Positions 60,325 through 64,000 of a DNA stretch of 64,000 bases are shown one piece after another. The first letter of the stretch is position 1. Each line of letters starts with the position of its first letter. The position numbers were made by a program, and so were the translations under genes. The stretch is from the NCBI GenBank assembly GCA_041399065.1, contig JAWKTN010000012.1:124001-188000 (forward strand). Direction: 5' to 3'. Source of the DNA: JAGQPD01 sp020426865. Its GTDB lineage: Bacteria > Planctomycetota > Planctomycetia > Pirellulales > Pirellulaceae. The notes beneath the pieces are model-generated. The model was given only the letters and a program-made list of their open reading frames with translations, made no database searches and was not told the DNA's origin.

Positions 60325-62928
60325 ATGTTCTACGATTCGCTCACCAAATTGTTCACCAAACCGACTCGCATGCGAACGAACAGGCGGGGCCGCGGAGACG
60401 TGTTTGCGGTCGAGTCGCTGGAGAACCGCAGCATGCTGGCGGCGACGACGCTGGCGCAGATTGGAGGCGTCGTATTCCAGGACAATGACAGCAGCGGCAC
60501 GCTCAGTGGCGGCGACACGCGTTTCAACAACGCTTTGGTCCGGTTGTACTCGGACAGCAATGCCAACAGCACGTGGGACGGTGGCGACACGCTATTGTCG
60601 TCCCAGAATTCGAATTCGACAGGGGAATACGCTTTTGGCAACCTGTCTTCTGGCAATTATTTTGTGGTCCAGCCCACCCAATCGATTGGATCGGTGTCGT
60701 TGAGTCAAAAGGTGAGCGCGCTGATTTCGGTTTCGGCGGCCAACGCCAGTGGCGTGCAAGGGGTGTTTATTGACGAATTTACGTCAGCAACAACTCCGGC
60801 AACGACGGACGACTTCCCTCCGGGAACTCCAGTTGAAGAAGTATTTACTGCGGCGGACGCGATCGGCAATCAACGCGACCTGCGGGTCTCGTATGATTCC
60901 GGCCCCGCCGGGACGAAGGTCGAGATGCGATCGGATGGATTTGGCAAGTTACGTATCAACCCCGACGACGATGTCCAAGGCACGTATGTCGTAACGTGGG
61001 ACGGAGTCGACACGGCCAACACCGATCTTGTTGCCGGCTTGCAGCCGACTGGATTGGGGGGCGTGGATCTTACGGCGGTCGGCGGTGAGTCTGGTCGCGG
61101 CACCGGCATCTGTTTCCCGTCGATTACGGTTGATCACCCGGGCGGCTCGCTGACATTGCAGGTCTACACGGACGCGACACATTTCTCTGAGGCGGTGATT
61201 TCATCGTTGCCGGACAACGTCGACAACAGTTATTTCATTCCGTTCACGGGGACGAATGCTGGCATCGGGTTCGTCGCGGCGGGAGCGGCCGGTGGTGCTG
61301 ACTTCACAAACGTCGGCGCGATTCGCCTGATCATCGATTCCACTCAGGATGCCATGGACGGCTCGCTCGAGGTTATTGGTGTGCTCGCCCCAACGCTGAT
61401 TACCAACGACATTGTCAACGACGCACCGGTGCCCAGTATCGATGTGGAGAAACTCACCAACGGCAGCCAGGCTGATCTCATCAGCGACGGTGACGTCCCC
61501 ACGCTGGTCGTGGGCGCAGCGGTCACCTGGACCTATCGGGTGACCAACGATGGCCAGGCCGATCTGACGAATGTCACGCTGGTTGACGATCAGGAAGGGA
61601 CGATTACTAATATCACCCAGCGACTCAACGGCAACAGCGACAACATTCTGGAGCCAGGTGAAACCTGGGTCTACGAGACAACTGGAACCGCTCTTGCCGG
61701 CAACTACGAGAACAAGGCTACTGTAACCGCAATTGATGATCTCGATACCGAAGTCATGGACATGGACTTCAGCCACTACATTGGCGTGTCTCCCAGTATC
61801 GATATTGAAAAATTCACCAACGGCAACCAGGCCGATAACGCTGCCGACGCAGATGTTCCCACGATCACGGTGGGAAGCTCTGTGACTTGGCTCTATCGTG
61901 TCACCAACACGGGACAGGCCGACTTGTCGAATGTTACCGTTACGGACAATATTCAAGGCGCTGTCACGACGATCATCAACCGGCTAAATGGGGACACAGA
62001 CAACATCCTCGAACCTGGCGAGATTTGGGAATACCAATTGGTTGGTACCGCCGTCGCCGGCAGCTATGCCAACACTGGCACCGTTACCGGGCTTTCCGCC
62101 GCTGGCCAACAAGTGACCGACTCGGACCCCAGCCATTACGTCGGTGTCACTCCGTCAATTGACATCGAGAAATTCACCAATGGCAATCAGGCCGACCTGA
62201 TTACCGATGCCGATGTACCTACCATCCCCGTCGGGAGCAGCGTCACCTGGCTCTATCGAGTGACCAATACCGGACAGGCCGACCTGAACAATGTCGTGGT
62301 AACCGACAATCAGATCGGTACCGTATCCACCATCATCAATCGACTCAACGGTGACTCCGACAGCGTGCTGGAACCCGGCGAAATCTGGGAGTACCAGGCA
62401 ATCGGCACGGCCCAAGCCGGCCAATACGAAAATTCCGGAACCGTCGTTGCGACGGCCGCTGGTGGACAACAAGTGACCGACGTCGATCTCAGTCATTACA
62501 TCGGCGCGTCACCGGCAATCAACTTGATCAAGTACGTCGAGGGGCTGGACGCAGACACAACCGGGTCGGGCCCGCAAATCTTCGTTGGCAGCTCGGTCAC
62601 GTTTACGTATGTCGTGGAGAATACCGGTTCGCTGGAATTGACCAATGTCGTCGTTTCCGATGACAATGGCACATCCGGGAACACCACGGACGATTTCTTT
62701 GCCACCTACAGTAGCGGTGACACGGACGTCGATGGCGTACTCGATGTCGATGAAACCTGGACGTTCACCGCCACTCGGACCGCTGTCTCGGGTACCTACA
62801 CCAACATCGGCCGGGTGACCGCCAATAGCTCCGGTGGACAGGTGCTCTCCGACACCAACCCCGCCAACTACCAAGGAATCCCCTTGCCGGCGCTGACGAC
62901 CAAACGCCGCTTCCTGGCGTCGTCCTAA
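60325..62928 (+). CDS. Large surface protein with DUF7507/DUF11-type repeats
   Basis: ATG 60325 has GGGGAGG upstream; ATG 60295 is an alternative. The GTG at 60007 is rejected, as it lies inside the MITE. The product is about 867 aa. It has an N-terminal basic region and planctomycete sorting-type motif (FAVESLENRSMLAA), an SdrD-B-like calcium fold (about 45-125), a beta-rich central part (about 130-365) and at least four repeats of about 120 aa (PSIDIEKFTNGNQAD ... NILEPGEIWEYQ). The C-terminal KRRFLASS may be a second sorting signal. It is a probable adhesin or cell-surface stalk. Confidence 0.8.
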   Translation: MFYDSLTKLFTKPTRMRTNRRGRGDVFAVESLENRSMLAATTLAQIGGVVFQDNDSSGTLSGGDTRFNNALVRLYSDSNANSTWDGGDTLLSSQNSNSTGEYAFGNLSSGNYFVVQPTQSIGSVSLSQKVSALISVSAANASGVQGVFIDEFTSATTPATTDDFPPGTPVEEVFTAADAIGNQRDLRVSYDSGPAGTKVEMRSDGFGKLRINPDDDVQGTYVVTWDGVDTANTDLVAGLQPTGLGGVDLTAVGGESGRGTGICFPSITVDHPGGSLTLQVYTDATHFSEAVISSLPDNVDNSYFIPFTGTNAGIGFVAAGAAGGADFTNVGAIRLIIDSTQDAMDGSLEVIGVLAPTLITNDIVNDAPVPSIDVEKLTNGSQADLISDGDVPTLVVGAAVTWTYRVTNDGQADLTNVTLVDDQEGTITNITQRLNGNSDNILEPGETWVYETTGTALAGNYENKATVTAIDDLDTEVMDMDFSHYIGVSPSIDIEKFTNGNQADNAADADVPTITVGSSVTWLYRVTNTGQADLSNVTVTDNIQGAVTTIINRLNGDTDNILEPGEIWEYQLVGTAVAGSYANTGTVTGLSAAGQQVTDSDPSHYVGVTPSIDIEKFTNGNQADLITDADVPTIPVGSSVTWLYRVTNTGQADLNNVVVTDNQIGTVSTIINRLNGDSDSVLEPGEIWEYQAIGTAQAGQYENSGTVVATAAGGQQVTDVDLSHYIGASPAINLIKYVEGLDADTTGSGPQIFVGSSVTFTYVVENTGSLELTNVVVSDDNGTSGNTTDDFFATYSSGDTDVDGVLDVDETWTFTATRTAVSGTYTNIGRVTANSSGGQVLSDTNPANYQGIPLPALTTKRRFLASS
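61432..62880 (+). repeat. 360-bp (120-residue) coding repeats in the surface protein
   Basis: The repeats start at 61432, 61792, 62152 and 62512, an exact 360-bp period. The first three units are close copies (conserved LTNGSQAD/FTNGNQAD, LEPGE); the fourth is diverged and shortened. Exact phasing suggests recent unequal exchange. Confidence 0.88.
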
Positions 62929-63141
62929 TAGGATTCGGTTTGCGCTCCGCTTCCCGTGCCTCTGTGTCGAAAAAATCGCCCCATCACCCCATCGCCCCCG
63001 GCGGCGCCAACTCGCATTGCCCCGCGCGATGAATTTTGCTAGTACACTGTCGCGCGGTCGCTAACGTAACGATCCCGCGCCAATGCCAACGCTAGCAACA
63101 TCAGTGGTTGCGGCAGTTGTATTCACGGAGCTTGGGATCCT

Positions 63142-63999
63142 GTGCCCCGGACGTCGTATCCAAGTCGGTTCGCCCGTTTGCTAGTGTCCGGCGGACTACT
63201 GCTTTGCCTGGCCGGATGCCAGACGATCGGCACCTTCAACTCGAGCCCGTTTTCGGGCCCGTCCAATCAGCGCGATTGGGCCCCGCCGCACAGCGTCGTA
63301 CCGACGGCGAAAATGCGAGGTGACCAGGTAGTAAAGGTCTATCACGTCCGAAATTTTCGCTACGCCTCCCCCGAAGTCTACGTGCCCGCCTTCGAAGATC
63401 GCGTCTACGATCTGAACGAACTACAAACCGTCGACTTCATCGTCTCGCCATTCAACGGACATCCTGACCTGGCCCACACCATGCTCAGCTTTGGCTTTCG
63501 CGGCGGCGATCAGCTGGCCGTGTCGGTCGAAGCACGGTTGGAAAATGGTGAGTCGTACTCGCCCCTTCGCGGGGCGCTCAACCAATACGAACTGATCTAC
63601 GTGCTAGCAGATGAACGCGATGTGATTCCGCTCCGGACCGAAGCACGGCAGTCCGACGTGTACGTTTATCGCACGAACGCGACGCCCGAGGAAGTCCGGA
63701 GTCTTTTCCAAGATATTGTTCAGCGCGTTAACCATTTGGCGAATCAACCCGAGTACTATCATTCGCTGACGAACAACTGCACGACCAACATTCGCGACCA
63801 CGTCAATCGATTGCGTCCAGGTAAGATTCCGTGGGATTTGCGTGTTGTCTTGCCGGGGCGATCGGATCAGCTGGCCTATGACTTGGGCTTGATCGATCGA
63901 TCGTTGCCCTTTGATCAAGTTCGTCGCCTGGCCAAAGTGAATGATCGAGTCGCACCGGCACTGAAATTGGCCGATTTCTCGCAACAGATTCGACGTTGA
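63142..63999 (+). CDS. DUF4105 lipoprotein
   Basis: GTG 63142 gives 285 aa, ending at the window's last bases with a complete stop. It has a lipoprotein signal (LLLCLAGCQ lipobox) and a DUF4105 core: RNFRYASPEVYVPAFEDRVYDL, FVVSP-like beta segments, and the signature YYHSLTNNCTTNIRDHVN with its conserved Cys, which resembles a papain-like or NlpC-type nucleophile. Family members are suspected peptidases or acyltransferases, unproven. Confidence 0.8.
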   Translation: MPRTSYPSRFARLLVSGGLLLCLAGCQTIGTFNSSPFSGPSNQRDWAPPHSVVPTAKMRGDQVVKVYHVRNFRYASPEVYVPAFEDRVYDLNELQTVDFIVSPFNGHPDLAHTMLSFGFRGGDQLAVSVEARLENGESYSPLRGALNQYELIYVLADERDVIPLRTEARQSDVYVYRTNATPEEVRSLFQDIVQRVNHLANQPEYYHSLTNNCTTNIRDHVNRLRPGKIPWDLRVVLPGRSDQLAYDLGLIDRSLPFDQVRRLAKVNDRVAPALKLADFSQQIRR

Positions 64000-64000
64000 T

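Overview
The window looks like a chromosome segment of a planctomycete, most likely of the Pirellula/Rhodopirellula/Blastopirellula type. This rests on gene families typical of that group: a prepilin-like DUF1559 protein, a PVC-type dehydrogenase/HEAT/heme-binding protein, a DUF1080 secreted protein, a PEP-CTERM protein with dockerin-like repeats, a surface protein with a planctomycete N-terminal sorting motif, a paired TIGR03546/TIGR03545 locus and several small planctomycete-only proteins. No rRNA, tRNA, CRISPR array, prophage or complete insertion sequence was seen.

Layout. 0-6.6 kb: the edge-truncated gene of a thioredoxin-fold lipoprotein whose first active-site cysteine codon is TGA, a collapsed pseudogene, yebC, an aldo/keto reductase, a PEP-CTERM protein, an OsmC-type peroxidase and small conserved proteins. 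6.7-13.1 kb: a dnaK-clpB operon facing away from pheA, with a pair of dyad elements between them. 13.1-13.9 kb: a gene-free stretch with a 261-bp tandem duplication and three palindromes spaced exactly 22 bp. 13.9-21.8 kb: a G-rich-strand housekeeping block, tpiA-secG-yicC-gmk-rpoZ-coaC-coaB, then an ACT protein, a zinc-ribbon membrane protein and an HD phosphohydrolase. 22.1-28.0 kb: a signalling island of two histidine kinases and five stand-alone receivers. 28-31.2 kb: lipoprotein, DUF1559 protein and aspS. 31.5-41.4 kb: a large cytochrome c-like PVC protein, folate and chorismate enzymes, DUF1080, a HAD-like protein and glgC. 41.4-47.8 kb: aceE-aceF, csrA and an LptF/G permease. 48.2-55.5 kb: a fatty-acid hydroxylase/sterol desaturase, a TolC-like lipoprotein, purM, a cytochrome-like protein and glgX. 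55.8-64 kb: a thioredoxin-like protein, the TIGR03546/TIGR03545 pair, a PilZ protein, a 132-bp palindromic MITE, a repeat-rich surface protein and a DUF4105 lipoprotein.

How the genes work together. Central metabolism (tpiA, aceEF, glgC, glgX), aromatic amino-acid synthesis (pheA with a probably inactive mutase domain plus a separate aroH), nucleotide and cofactor synthesis (gmk, purM, coaB, coaC, folate cyclo-ligase), protein quality control (dnaK, clpB) and envelope functions (secG, lptF/G, tolC-like) are interleaved. The signalling island has overlapping genes and probably forms one phosphorelay-type output. The less explained features are the candidate selenocysteine codon, the phased palindromes upstream of tpiA, the MITE, and the set of tandem duplications next to stop codons.
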